IMG/VR virus record: IMGVR_UViG_3300023222_000800
Coordinates: 1 to 45,861 of that record
Source: a virus
DNA: 45,861 bases
Direction: 5' to 3' (one strand)
Shown: positions 14,976-23,527 of the stretch, piece after piece
Layout of the letters: the number at the start of each line of letters is the position of its first letter
Position numbering within the stretch: the stretch's first letter is position 1
Notes under the pieces: generated by a model
The model's input: the letters and a program-made list of their open reading frames with translations, nothing else
The model's database searches: none
Told to the model about the DNA's origin: nothing
Position numbers and translations under genes: made by a program

Positions 14976-16463
14976 ATGTCGTCAATCCCAGTAACACCCA
15001 TCTACAACGCCAATCGAGCATGTACAGCCTGTCCTCTTCATAAAGATTGTACAGCACCAGTACCGGCTATAGGCCCCCTGGATGCTCAAATCATGCTTGT
15101 TGGAGAGGCTCCTGGTGCAGGTGAAGACAAGACAGGCATACCATTCAAGGGTAGAGCAGGACAATACCTAGACTACCTACTTGGATCCATCAGACTACCC
15201 CGCGAACAGGTCTGGATATCCAACACGGTTAAATGCCGACCCTCCAACAACCGTGACCCTCTACCATCTGAAGTAGACACCTGTGCCAATCTGTGGCTAG
15301 ACCTTGAAATTAAAACAGTACAGCCTAAGATTATAGTAGCCTTGGGTCTGTTCGCTGCACGATATCTAACCAAAGACCCAAATCTAACAATGGAGAAGTC
15401 ACATGGCATACCTCGTATGGTTGATGGTAGGATTGTACTACCAGTCTATCATCCAGCAAGTGGTCTACACCAGACACGCAATATGCGTTTTATACAAGAG
15501 GACTTTGGTGTTCTTGAGAGGCTTATTAATGGGGTATCATTAGACCAACTGATACCAGAAGACCAACATCCCAATGTAGATTACAAGGAGGTAACAGATG
15601 TTAGAGAAGCGGTGGATTTGCTCTCCCAGCCAAAGTTCGCATTGGATACTGAGACTGTTCAGGCGGATGGGCAAGCCCAAATCTGGAGTGTGCAGGTGTC
15701 TGATAGAGCAGGTACAGGATACTTCATCCCATCATCCATCTGGGGACAAGGAGATAGCATATTATCTCTCGATGGGATATTCCAGATACCAGAAACGTCC
15801 CAAGTCCTAGTACATAACTACCTCTACGATGCTCAGTTCTTAACCATACCCAATCCAATTGACACGATGGTAGCGGCTTACCTCTTACAACTACCAATGG
15901 GGTTGAAGGAACTAGCATATCGGTTCTGTGGTATGATCATGTATTCCTATGAAGAGTATGTCCTACCCTACCGACGCAAGAAGGCCCTATCCTACCTCTA
16001 CCGGTTAGCTTCTTACATGGCTGATGTAACAGTACCTCAGAACCCCAAAGCTAAGAAGCCCAAGAAGTTCAAACGTGTAGTATGGGGATGGCCTGATCCT
16101 CCTGAGATAGTGGATATAGAGTGGGACAATAAAGTAGGACAGCTTGTACATAAGCAAAAGAACCCACATAATATCAATGGCAAGATATTGGACAGGATAA
16201 GGAAGAGCTTTACTGATTCAGACTTTGATCCTTATACTGCTTGGTATGATATTGACCAGAGAGAGAGGGCATTGGTAGAGAAGATATTTGGCCCTATGCC
16301 GGACGTAGATTTAAGGGACGCGCCTTATGACCAAGCAGTGTACTATTCAACTAGAGACCCTGATGCTACCATTAGGATAGGTGAGGTGTTGCTGTCGATG
16401 TTAGAAGAGGCTGGGCTGATGGACGTATTTAATATGGAGATGGGACATGTTGGACATGTATAG
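14976..16463 (+). CDS. Family 4-like uracil-DNA glycosylase fused to the 3'-5' exonuclease half of a family A polymerase
   Basis: Residues 1-185 form a family 4 type UDG: C16, C19, C87 and C103 fit its iron-sulfur ligands, GEAPGAGED (43-51) and PFKGRAG the first active-site block, VYHPAS (157-162) the second. Residues 215-475 are a DnaQ-like proofreading exonuclease: DTE (224-226), NYLYD (281-285) and YSTRD (457-461) are Exo I, II and III. The chain ends in DVFNMEM plus seven junk-like residues, exactly where a normal polymerase continues into the palm. The polymerase domain is the separate gene at 16998. UDG-polymerase fusion is known in some phages (for example SPO1). The two halves would have to work together. 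Confidence 0.88.
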   Translation: MSSIPVTPIYNANRACTACPLHKDCTAPVPAIGPLDAQIMLVGEAPGAGEDKTGIPFKGRAGQYLDYLLGSIRLPREQVWISNTVKCRPSNNRDPLPSEVDTCANLWLDLEIKTVQPKIIVALGLFAARYLTKDPNLTMEKSHGIPRMVDGRIVLPVYHPASGLHQTRNMRFIQEDFGVLERLINGVSLDQLIPEDQHPNVDYKEVTDVREAVDLLSQPKFALDTETVQADGQAQIWSVQVSDRAGTGYFIPSSIWGQGDSILSLDGIFQIPETSQVLVHNYLYDAQFLTIPNPIDTMVAAYLLQLPMGLKELAYRFCGMIMYSYEEYVLPYRRKKALSYLYRLASYMADVTVPQNPKAKKPKKFKRVVWGWPDPPEIVDIEWDNKVGQLVHKQKNPHNINGKILDRIRKSFTDSDFDPYTAWYDIDQRERALVEKIFGPMPDVDLRDAPYDQAVYYSTRDPDATIRIGEVLLSMLEEAGLMDVFNMEMGHVGHV

Positions 16464-17010
16464 AAGTTGGCCATCCAGAAAATATAGCATCATTTATGCT
16501 GACCCACCTTGGTCTTACAAAGATAAAAGGGATACTCACCCTAGACTGTGTGGTGGTGCATCTGTTCACTATAGTACGATGTCTCTAGATGATATAAAAC
16601 TGGTTCCAGTGTCCATTATATCTGAAGAGAATTGTATGCTATTCTTGTGGGCCACATTCCCCAATCTACAAGAAGCTCTCGATGTTATTATGGCATGGGG
16701 GTTTACATATAAAACACTTGGATTCAGTTGGGTCAAGACTAATAAAAAGAATGGACAGCCGTTTTTTGGTATAGGGTATTATACTAAATCCAACTGTGAA
16801 ATCTGTCTGATAGGAGTTAAGGGGAAACCAATCAAGGTTAGTAATAGTATTAGTAGTGTGTTAATTGAGCCACGTGAAGAACACAGTAAAAAACCGGCTA
16901 TAGTGAGAAATAAGATAGTAGAATTCTGTGGAGATTTACCTCGTATAGAACTCTTTGCTAGGGATCAGGTAGATGGGTGGGATTGTTGGGGTAATGAATG
17001 CTCCCCATAG
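16447..17010 (+). CDS. MT-A70-type adenine methyltransferase inserted in the polymerase gene
   Basis: YADPPWSY (residues 17-24) is the DPPW motif of N6-adenine methyltransferases of the MT-A70 family; LFLWATFPNLQEALDVIMAWGF and the C-terminal EHSKKPAIVRNKIVEFCGDLPRIELFAR (family block near residues 145-170) match as well. At 187 residues it is a compact phage type. It would methylate adenine in DNA, though RNA cannot be excluded. It has GGAG 7 bases before its ATG, overlaps the upstream half by 17 bases and the downstream half by 13. It fills the entire break between the two polymerase halves. Codon use looks more AT-rich and lacks the C-to-G gradient of its neighbours. Confidence 0.92.
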   Translation: MLDMYRSWPSRKYSIIYADPPWSYKDKRDTHPRLCGGASVHYSTMSLDDIKLVPVSIISEENCMLFLWATFPNLQEALDVIMAWGFTYKTLGFSWVKTNKKNGQPFFGIGYYTKSNCEICLIGVKGKPIKVSNSISSVLIEPREEHSKKPAIVRNKIVEFCGDLPRIELFARDQVDGWDCWGNECSP

Positions 17011-18224
17011 TCCTAGAGATGATGCAAACCGGCATGAGAGTAGATCTAGAAGCCCTAAACCAACTCTCAACCCAATGCCTAGACCTTATGCAGATAGAAG
17101 CCGCTAAGGTAGCTTCAATAGCTGGTTATGGTCTCAATCCCAATAGTGATGTCCAGGTAAGGGAGTTGGTCTATACCAAGCTAGGATTCAAACCTACCAA
17201 GCTAACCAAAGAGTCAAGGGTAGCCTCAACCAACGATAAAGAACTAAGTAAGATATCGCACCCTGTAATTAAGCACATTCTAGAATACCGCAAGATAGCC
17301 AAGATAAGAGATAGTTATGCTGAAAAACTTCCACGGTATACCGCCACTGATAGCAGTGGTAATTCTATTATCCATTGTAATATTAGGCTCACTGGTACAG
17401 ATACAGGTAGACTCAAGGTAACCGATCCACCCCTTCAGACCCTTCCAGTACGTACAGAACTAGGCAAACAAGTGAGAAATGCTTTTATTGCTAGACCAAA
17501 TTGTCAGTTGGTATTCGTGGATCTCAGCCAAATTGAGATGCGTGTATTGGCTCATGTATCTAATTGCCATAACCTTATTGAGTTGTTTAACACTGGTGGC
17601 GATATACATACTGATACTGCTTGTAGTGTCTTTGGTGTAAGTAGGGAAGATGCCAAATTAGATAAGTACCGCAAGCCTATCAAGAACGTCAACTTTGGAG
17701 TAGTATACGGTATATCTGCCCAAGGACTCTATAACTTAATGGTGGAGAATGAAGTAGAAGGATGGACGCTACAGGACTGTGAAAAGCTGATCCATGACTA
17801 TTTCACCTTATACCCTGAGATTAAAGACTACACGCATGAAACAGTAGCTTATGCTATCAGAAATGGTTGTGTAAGGGATATGTTTGGTAGGCGTAGGATC
17901 ATACCCGAACTGAAGTCGCCTTTTGAGTTTGTAAGGGCTGAGGGACATAGACAGGCTGGTAATGGGCCTATCCAGATGGGAGCACAGGGGATACTTAAAC
18001 TGGCTACTAATAGGATGTATCAGGAACGGTACCAAATACCCTTCAAGTTCTTGATGCAGGTGCATGATGAATTGGTTCTAGAGTGCCCTGTTGATGATGT
18101 GGTGTATGTGGCTAGGTTTGTCAAAGAGAGAATGGAGACTACTACTCAATTATCAGTACCAGTTCTAGCGGAATGTAAAGCTGGATATAGTTGGGGCAGT
18201 GCTACAGATATAGAAGGGTTGTGA
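16998..18224 (+). CDS. polA: DNA polymerase family A, polymerase domain only
   Basis: The 408 residues run from the region just before the palm to the end. Motif A is VFVDLSQIEMR (D175), motif B has R225, K229, F233 and YG at 237-238, motif C is QVHDE (D357). TGRLK and LQTLPVR blocks lie near 135 and 145. All catalytic residues of polymerization are present, while no exonuclease lies in this chain. The first residues LPIVLEMMQTGMRVD align with the point where the UDG-exonuclease gene stops. A Phe at the position equal to E. coli F762 is present. It should be the replicative polymerase, completed by the product at 14976. Confidence 0.93.
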   Translation: MLPIVLEMMQTGMRVDLEALNQLSTQCLDLMQIEAAKVASIAGYGLNPNSDVQVRELVYTKLGFKPTKLTKESRVASTNDKELSKISHPVIKHILEYRKIAKIRDSYAEKLPRYTATDSSGNSIIHCNIRLTGTDTGRLKVTDPPLQTLPVRTELGKQVRNAFIARPNCQLVFVDLSQIEMRVLAHVSNCHNLIELFNTGGDIHTDTACSVFGVSREDAKLDKYRKPIKNVNFGVVYGISAQGLYNLMVENEVEGWTLQDCEKLIHDYFTLYPEIKDYTHETVAYAIRNGCVRDMFGRRRIIPELKSPFEFVRAEGHRQAGNGPIQMGAQGILKLATNRMYQERYQIPFKFLMQVHDELVLECPVDDVVYVARFVKERMETTTQLSVPVLAECKAGYSWGSATDIEGL

Positions 18225-18313
18225 TTTGGTTGATAGATGGCGGTCTTGAAGTCTAGTTGGTGTGTTGGTAAGATGGGTCTATCAGGTTTCTGGAGGATAT
18301 AAGGAGATACGCT

Positions 18314-18691
18314 ATGCCAAGAACTAAAAAGGAACCAGACCACATCCCTCATCTAATAGATGCCAACATACACAACCTAGCCGCCCGTCTACGTGCTACC
18401 AGAGACGCCATAGCCAACCTCAAACTAAAGGAGAAAGAGTTAGTAACAGAACTTGAACCCTTTATCACCGACATAGAAGGCGGTAAGATGGTGGTGGATA
18501 CCTCTGAAGGGTTTGCACCCAACCAATATCCAAAGTACACCTTAACCCTATCACCAGGTTCGAACAGCACCATCAAGCGTGAGAAGCTACTAGAGCGTGG
18601 TGTTGGGCCTGATGTGATTGACTACGCTACTAGTAGGACTGGATATACACAGATTAGGGTACAGGAGACTAAGGAGAATAATGATGCTTAA
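18314..18691 (+). CDS. Hypothetical 125-residue protein with coiled coil
   Basis: Residues 15-55 (LAARLRATRDAIANLKLKEKELVTEL) predict a coiled coil, followed by a small beta-rich part (PKYTLTLSPGSNSTIKREKLLERG). No family recognised. AAGGAGA precedes the ATG. It follows the polymerase after an 89-base gap and overlaps the next gene by 8 bases. Confidence 0.6.
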   Translation: MPRTKKEPDHIPHLIDANIHNLAARLRATRDAIANLKLKEKELVTELEPFITDIEGGKMVVDTSEGFAPNQYPKYTLTLSPGSNSTIKREKLLERGVGPDVIDYATSRTGYTQIRVQETKENNDA

Positions 18692-19022
18692 ATTCACATA
18701 CAATGGTCACGAATATGAATTTAGGGGTGAATATAGACCAGTACAGCCAAATGAGTATTTTCTATCTGATGCAGTTGGTATTGAGCAGGTTGTACATTAT
18801 AGGAACTGGCGAGAGTCTACTGCCATACGTGCAATAGTGCATCCAGTAGAAAAGTACCATGACTTTGGTGGTGTGAGGTTTAGGGAGACAGGCGAAGTTA
18901 GAAAAGCGGTATATGGTGAATGGTGGTTAGCTAGTGAAAATATTATATTGTGTCAGTGGGAAGAAGGTACCAATGGGGCGCATCAAATCCTAGAACCCGT
19001 TGAAATCATATCCAAGGAGTAA
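18684..19022 (+). CDS. Hypothetical 112-residue protein
   Basis: The sequence reads as a small beta-rich domain (LKFTYNGHEYEFRGEYRP..) with many aromatic residues. I know no family. ATG codons stand at 18681 and 18684; AAGGAG is 4 and 7 bases before them, so 18684 is slightly better. A longer frame from 18618 runs through the previous gene and is not credible. Confidence 0.6.
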   Translation: MLKFTYNGHEYEFRGEYRPVQPNEYFLSDAVGIEQVVHYRNWRESTAIRAIVHPVEKYHDFGGVRFRETGEVRKAVYGEWWLASENIILCQWEEGTNGAHQILEPVEIISKE

Positions 19023-19027
19023 TATCA

Positions 19028-19441
19028 ATGGAATTTGGACACTATAGACATCCCCTAGATGAATACCCCTCAATGGATATATCCGTACCTGTAGACTTCC
19101 CCAATATAGTCTGTATCTGTGGTTCAACCCAATACTGGCAAGAGTTCCAAGATGCAGCAGAACAGGAGATACTCAAGGGTAACATCGTTTTGAGCGTAGG
19201 TATACCCTATCGAGATGGTAACCCAACCTATGACTCCCATTCACCCGAAGGCAGAGAATATACCAAGGAATGTTTAGACTATCTACACAAGAGGAAGATC
19301 GACCTAGCTGATGAAGTCTTAGTACTTAACGTAGATGGATACATAGGCGACAGTACCCGTAGTGAGATTGAATACGCTCTTAAACACAACAAGCCCATCA
19401 GATATCAATACCCGAACCTATATCCCGCTGTTAGTGGTTAG
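19028..19441 (+). CDS. Nucleoside 2-deoxyribosyltransferase-like protein (DUF4406 type)
   Basis: VCICGST (28-34) opens a Rossmann-like fold, and HKRKIDLADEVLVLNVDGY.. with DSTRSEIEYALKHNKPI is the recurring end of this group, carrying the catalytic-like Asp and Glu. The family includes nucleoside deoxyribosyltransferases and relatives of unknown function that are common in phages. A role in nucleotide salvage or base modification is possible. The length of 137 is usual. AAGGAG precedes the start. Confidence 0.75.
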   Translation: MEFGHYRHPLDEYPSMDISVPVDFPNIVCICGSTQYWQEFQDAAEQEILKGNIVLSVGIPYRDGNPTYDSHSPEGREYTKECLDYLHKRKIDLADEVLVLNVDGYIGDSTRSEIEYALKHNKPIRYQYPNLYPAVSG

Positions 19442-19452
19442 TGGTTTGTGAG

Positions 19453-19494
19453 TTGAACTTTAAATCCACAGCCTACTATACTAACTATATCAGG
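19453..19494 (+). promoter_or_regulatory. Promoter with TATACTAnnTATATCAGG element, copy A
   Basis: TTGAAC (19453-19458), 18 bases and TATACT (19477-19482), continuing as TATACTAACTATATCAGG (19477-19494). The same element occurs at 24164-24181 and, inverted, at 40445-40462, always about 19-23 bases before a start codon of a small gene. The 75-base gap holds nothing else. Confidence 0.6.
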
Positions 19495-19516
19495 CAACCA
19501 AAGGACACAAATATAA

Positions 19517-19633
19517 ATGCTTAGACTAACCCAATGTGGAGACTGTGGTAAGATCAAATACCGTATCATACCATTAGACCTAGAGCTTAAATGCTTGAGG
19601 TGTGGTAGTGATTATGTGTTGGTAAGGAGCTAG
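19517..19633 (+). CDS. 38-residue zinc-ribbon microprotein
   Basis: CGDCGK and CLRCG lie 19 residues apart, the minimum for a zinc ribbon. The ATG stands 22 bases after the conserved promoter element, giving an independent reason to believe it is expressed. The ribosome site is weak. Confidence 0.55.
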   Translation: MLRLTQCGDCGKIKYRIIPLDLELKCLRCGSDYVLVRS

Positions 19634-19639
19634 ATTAAG

Positions 19640-20035
19640 ATGGGTGAGACTAGATACGCTGGAACCAAGATCCACATACCAACCTGTGCTTGTCAGAGGT
19701 GTACACTTGCTAAGATGGCATGGTCTCGTGTATGGAAACCTAAGCCGATACATACCAGCACCATCCACAGCCGTACTGCGGATAAAAAGTGTATAGCTAG
19801 CTGTATCTGTTGTAAGTCTAACCAAGAAGAAATCATACTAGACCAATCCTATGACAAACCTCTACCCAAATCGCGGCCCATGTCTAATAGTGATTTCTGG
19901 GATTACACGGACTGGCTAGGCAGAACAGCAGTGCAACGCTTTCGGGGCGATCCACTAGACCATGACATTGAAAAAGTATTTGACATGTTGGTAGATCTGT
20001 TTATACAGAAGAGGCGTAGAGATGAGGGTAACTGA
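19640..20035 (+). CDS. Hypothetical Cys-rich protein
   Basis: The first 60 residues carry two clusters, CACQRC and CIASCICC, suggesting zinc binding; the remainder is helical and charged, with WDYTDWLGRTAVQRF.. and EKVFDMLVDLFIQKRRR at the end. Length 131. I do not know the family. The gene overlaps the next start as ACTGATGG. Confidence 0.6.
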   Translation: MGETRYAGTKIHIPTCACQRCTLAKMAWSRVWKPKPIHTSTIHSRTADKKCIASCICCKSNQEEIILDQSYDKPLPKSRPMSNSDFWDYTDWLGRTAVQRFRGDPLDHDIEKVFDMLVDLFIQKRRRDEGN

Positions 20036-20397
20036 TGGAACCCTGGATACATAAAGGTCAATTAGCCCCGGAGCGTTGCCATCAAGAGGTGGGGGATTAT
20101 TCTCTAAATTGGCCTCACTATCACCAGTGCTATCGTAAATGGAAGGTTGAGGTAGGTGGCAATCGTTTCTGTACCCAACATGACCCTGTAAAGGTAGAAG
20201 AGAAGCGTAAGGCTAGATGGTATAAATACAATGCCGAGTCAAATACTAGAGTAGCCAAATTGAAGCGTCAAGCCATAACAAAAGCAGCCTGTACCGATGT
20301 GCCTAATGAGCTACTACCACCCGGTATAGTACGCAAACTAATAAACTATGTTTATGAAATGGATAATCAAGCCTTGATGAAGGAGATAGAAGGGTAA
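20035..20397 (+). CDS. Hypothetical zinc-binding protein
   Basis: The N-terminal half shows RCHQEV..PHYHQCYRKWKVEVGGNRFCTQHDP in pieces, a Cys/His pattern like a small zinc finger in which FCTQH closes the site. A Lys/Arg-rich helix follows, which could bind nucleic acid. It is coupled to the previous gene and ends 2 bases before the next one. Confidence 0.6.
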   Translation: MEPWIHKGQLAPERCHQEVGDYSLNWPHYHQCYRKWKVEVGGNRFCTQHDPVKVEEKRKARWYKYNAESNTRVAKLKRQAITKAACTDVPNELLPPGIVRKLINYVYEMDNQALMKEIEG

Positions 20398-20399
20398 CC

Positions 20400-20756
20400 G
20401 TGCGGATGAAACGTGTGGGGGATAGTAAAAAGCGTAAGTCTACTACAACCAATATATTACTTAACCAAGACTTTGGTACTTGGGAATTGGATGGCATCTA
20501 TAAGGATACTGGATGTCCGGTATATACCAAATGCCTTAAGTGTCCATTACCCCAATGTATATACGACTCAGAACCATCCAAAGGAGCTATTAAGGGATAT
20601 AGCATAATGGCTAGCTTTTATCCGTATGTACAACTGTCAGAGTTCCCAGAACAGCTATCAGAATTAGCAAATATTAGTGTTAGGTCTGCACAAAGGCTAC
20701 TGAAACGGTATAGAGAAGCCGATGGAGATTATGGAAGGTTCATTGGTGTGATTTGA
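20400..20756 (+). CDS. Cys-rich helix-turn-helix protein, possible regulator
   Basis: CPVYTKCLKCPLPQC forms a Cys cluster (four Cys), and the C-terminal LANISVRSAQRLLKRYREA reads as a helix-turn-helix. It could sense or bind DNA. The GTG at 20400 is 5 bases after AAGGG and the ATG at 20406 is 11 bases after it, so GTG is slightly favoured. A promoter overlaps its end and begins the terminase block. Confidence 0.6.
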   Translation: MRMKRVGDSKKRKSTTTNILLNQDFGTWELDGIYKDTGCPVYTKCLKCPLPQCIYDSEPSKGAIKGYSIMASFYPYVQLSEFPEQLSELANISVRSAQRLLKRYREADGDYGRFIGVI

Positions 20757-20782
20757 CCCCCTAACCCCACATATGTTAAACT
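20753..20782 (+). promoter_or_regulatory. Promoter for the terminase genes
   Basis: TTGACC (20753-20758), 18 bases and TAAACT (20777-20782) preceded by TG-T, an extended -10. It leads to the terminase small-subunit gene, whose ATG lacks an evident Shine-Dalgarno sequence; the leader of about 46 bases is AC-rich. Confidence 0.5.
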
Positions 20783-20835
20783 AAACCTTGCACCCAAAAG
20801 CAACATCACATTAGCACAAAATCACACAAAAACAT

Positions 20836-21465
20836 ATGAGCAAGAAGTCTGACATAACTCGACTCAAGAAGTCTTCATCTCAAGCCTTGGCTATTAAAGA
20901 AAGGCGCAAACTAGTACACCTCAGACTACAACAACACCTCACCATTAGACAGATAGCTGATCAACTCAATGTAGCTACTGCAACCGTAATGAAGGACAAA
21001 CAGGCAATAGCCGCATCATTAGCAGTTGAACACACAGACATCAAAGCTATCGACCTAGACGATCTGGATACGATGGAAAGGGAGTGTCTAGACCAACTAC
21101 AGAAGAGGCTATTGGAAGTTGGTGCTTTACTCCAGGACACAGATGGTATGGGTGAGTTGGGTAGTGCTGCACCTAAGATCCTCAAGGTTATGTATGACAA
21201 TGCTGGTAGCTGGTGGGATAAGCGTCTGAGGTTGAAGCAGTTAAGGGGTAAGTGGTTGGGGTATGAAGTGAAGGAAGCAACACCACTAACTGGTCCAACT
21301 ACCAACAACACTATCAACCTTAACATAACCAATCCAGATGGTAGCAGTGTACCGTTTGATAAATGGGCAGAGGGTATGTTTAGAGATGTAGGTGAGGTGG
21401 TTGAGTTAGACGGTGGGGAGTTGCCTGAATTGGAAGAGGGTAAGGATGAAAACAACAGTGAGTGA
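20836..21465 (+). CDS. terS: Probable terminase small subunit
   Basis: The N-terminal part has a helix-turn-helix, LTIRQIADQLNVATATVMKD (about 35-54), a DNA-recognition module often found in small terminase subunits. The middle is helical and the C-terminus is acidic. It is located immediately before the large subunit gene, in the usual order. Alternative: a general DNA-binding regulator. No Shine-Dalgarno sequence is seen before the ATG. Confidence 0.7.
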   Translation: MSKKSDITRLKKSSSQALAIKERRKLVHLRLQQHLTIRQIADQLNVATATVMKDKQAIAASLAVEHTDIKAIDLDDLDTMERECLDQLQKRLLEVGALLQDTDGMGELGSAAPKILKVMYDNAGSWWDKRLRLKQLRGKWLGYEVKEATPLTGPTTNNTINLNITNPDGSSVPFDKWAEGMFRDVGEVVELDGGELPELEEGKDENNSE

Positions 21466-21607
21466 AACTAGAACCATGATGTGTAGCAGATGTAAAGAAT
21501 CTGTTCCTATCACAGAATGGCAATATAAACCACAAGCATTCTACGGTAGAGGAGGATGGGAACACCTGTGCGGCTGGATAGCCAAGATTCCTAAGAAGAT
21601 TGCTTAA
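21446..21607 (+). CDS. 53-residue CxxC protein
   Basis: MCSRCKESV and a later Cys in EHLCGW suggest a small zinc-binding fold; the end is Lys-rich. GAGG lies 6 bases before the ATG. The gene overlaps both the small-subunit gene (20 bases) and the large-subunit start (8 bases), a position often held by such micro genes here. Confidence 0.55.
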   Translation: MKTTVSETRTMMCSRCKESVPITEWQYKPQAFYGRGGWEHLCGWIAKIPKKIA

Positions 21608-23054
21608 CCCCAACTCACTATCCTTCAATCAACCTATAGACCCCTCCAACCTCCCCCAAGGCTTCCTCCACCCTGGTCAATTCCACCAAGGTCAAACCCG
21701 TCTACTAACGTCTAGAAAGCGTATAACCGCTGCTGTTGCTGGTCAAGGTGGTGGTAAGACATCCGCATGGTACTGGCGTTTGTATGCCTTTATGAGAGCC
21801 TTTCCTAATGAATCCCACTTTGTAGGTTTCCCCACTTACATGCTGCTCGACCGTGTTATCATCAACCCAGTAGATGCAGATCGCTATACCCTGATGCAGT
21901 TCTTAACAGCTATGGGGGAGGTGCCAGTTCTGCATGTAATGGCTAGGTGGATAGAGTGTAGATCAGGCCAAGTGCTCTTTGCATCCGCTGAAAACCTCCT
22001 TAACTGGGAAGGCTCCCATGTCATATCCGCTACCATTGATGAGTTCGATGAATGCCCTGTAGGGGCCTTTGATAGAGCCTATGAGCGTACTAGGCTTAAA
22101 CGTGGCTATGTAACTCTTGCCGGTACACCCCGCCATGTAAGGTGGATAAAACAGAAGCTCATGTATAAAACCGATGACGGCGCATGGGTTCCTAACGACA
22201 ATGTGGAGATGATTCAATTCCCCTCTACCGCCAATCCTAAGTATTCCCAAGAAGCTATGGATGAGGCTAGAGGTGCGATGGCTGGATTTGAGTATAGGCG
22301 TCTACACCTTGGTGAGTTGGCTGATGCAGAAGGTGGGAATCTCTTTAAACGTGAATATTGGCAATACTATCAGGATCTACCAAAAGAGATGGAGCAAGTA
22401 GTACAGTTCTGGGACACAGCACATAAGGCCCAGGAATCCAACGACTATAGCGTGTGTGAGACCTGGGGCAAGTGTGGAGGTAAGCTGTACTTAATGGATG
22501 TGTATAGAAAGAAGATGGAATGGCCTGAGTTGGTAGAAACGGCTGCTGGGGAGGAAGTTGCAAAGGGTGTATATCGTGGAGGGTTGTATCAAGCATGGAA
22601 TCCTGAAACGGTGCGTATAGAAGATAAATCCAGTGGACAATCATTGATACAAGAATTACGCCATAGGATGATACCGGCTATGGGAGTTAATCCCGGACGT
22701 GTAGATAAGTGGTCAAGAGCCTCCAGTGTAGTGGGTTTAGTTAAAGCGGGATTAGTCCACCTACCTGAATATGCTCCTTGGCTTGGTGACTTCATAGAGG
22801 AACATGCCCAGTTCAGCCCTATAGAGAAAGAGTATGACTATGATGACCAGGTAGACACTACCTCTATGGCGTTGGCTTATTTCAAGGCTGGTATATTGGT
22901 AGGTGGCAGTAGTAGGATCATTGGGGAGAAGAAGGGTAGCAGATGGACGGGTAAAGGCCGTGATGGTGGGGTTAAAGAGGCAGATAGAGAGGGGTTGCAA
23001 TTAGAGGGTGAGGGTAAGATAATGGGTAAGAGACAAACTAGCAAGTGGAGGTAG
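21600..23054 (+). CDS. terL: Terminase large subunit (Terminase_6 type)
   Basis: The ATPase half has Walker A AGQGGGKT (47-54) and Walker B with D147-E148 (ISATIDEFDE). The nuclease half opens with QFWDTAHKAQESNDYSV (D272), has EDKSSGQSLIQEL (E341, D342) and DYDDQVDTTS near 413-421, matching the RNase H-like core. It cuts and pumps DNA into the head through the portal. Length 484 is normal. The only reasonable start is the TTG at 21600: an in-frame TAG at 21579 lies upstream and no ATG comes before the ATPase motif. Its ribosome site is poor. Confidence 0.93.
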   Translation: MLNPNSLSFNQPIDPSNLPQGFLHPGQFHQGQTRLLTSRKRITAAVAGQGGGKTSAWYWRLYAFMRAFPNESHFVGFPTYMLLDRVIINPVDADRYTLMQFLTAMGEVPVLHVMARWIECRSGQVLFASAENLLNWEGSHVISATIDEFDECPVGAFDRAYERTRLKRGYVTLAGTPRHVRWIKQKLMYKTDDGAWVPNDNVEMIQFPSTANPKYSQEAMDEARGAMAGFEYRRLHLGELADAEGGNLFKREYWQYYQDLPKEMEQVVQFWDTAHKAQESNDYSVCETWGKCGGKLYLMDVYRKKMEWPELVETAAGEEVAKGVYRGGLYQAWNPETVRIEDKSSGQSLIQELRHRMIPAMGVNPGRVDKWSRASSVVGLVKAGLVHLPEYAPWLGDFIEEHAQFSPIEKEYDYDDQVDTTSMALAYFKAGILVGGSSRIIGEKKGSRWTGKGRDGGVKEADREGLQLEGEGKIMGKRQTSKWR

Positions 23055-23059
23055 TTACT

Positions 23060-23527
23060 GTGGATAACGCCCGCCGTGTTGCAGAGGCGCTCTGCCCGAC
23101 TTGCGAAGGGCCTTCACAACATTGGGGCTTTAGCATGAGCCATCCCTGCCCCGACTGCGAAGGAACTGGCCGCCGCTGGCCTTGGGCGCAGAAGAAGTGT
23201 CCGTGCCTTGAAGGTTATACATCTACTTGCTGCCCGACCTGCTTGAAGTATGGCAGTCATGCTGGAACCGATGGATGGTGCCAGGCTTGCCAAGGCTACG
23301 GCTACACCCTCCCCACTGAGCCAGAGGGTACGTATTGGGGGCTGGAGTGGCTAGGTAGATACTTCGTAGATGGTATTGTCGAAATCTATTTTCGGTACTC
23401 CAATCATCCTTATTGGAGCATTGCCAAGATAATCATGGATGACGAATATCGCCTAGAAGAACTCGCTATCGGCTACACCCTACGCCATGCCGTCTACGCG
23501 GCGATGCTGAAGGAAGACAATGGATAA
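23060..23527 (+). CDS. DnaJ-type zinc-finger-like protein
   Basis: Repeated Cys motifs (CPTCEG, CPDCEGTG, CPCLEG, CPTCL, CQACQGYG) follow the CxxCxGxG style of the DnaJ zinc domain, then an unrelated C-terminal helical part. It has no J domain. The GTG at 23060 is 8 bases after GGAGG (23047-23051), so it is preferred to the earlier GTG. The DNA is visibly more GC-rich than its flanks (GCC, CCG and CGC codons), hinting at recent acquisition. Its role is unknown; such modules serve as protein or nucleic-acid binders. Confidence 0.65.
   Translation: MDNARRVAEALCPTCEGPSQHWGFSMSHPCPDCEGTGRRWPWAQKKCPCLEGYTSTCCPTCLKYGSHAGTDGWCQACQGYGYTLPTEPEGTYWGLEWLGRYFVDGIVEIYFRYSNHPYWSIAKIIMDDEYRLEELAIGYTLRHAVYAAMLKEDNG

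Noticed and set aside
16447-17010. Intein or group I intron in the polymerase
   Set aside because: The inserted frame has its own start and stop and encodes a methyltransferase; no intein splice motifs exist and almost no non-coding bases are left for an intron.
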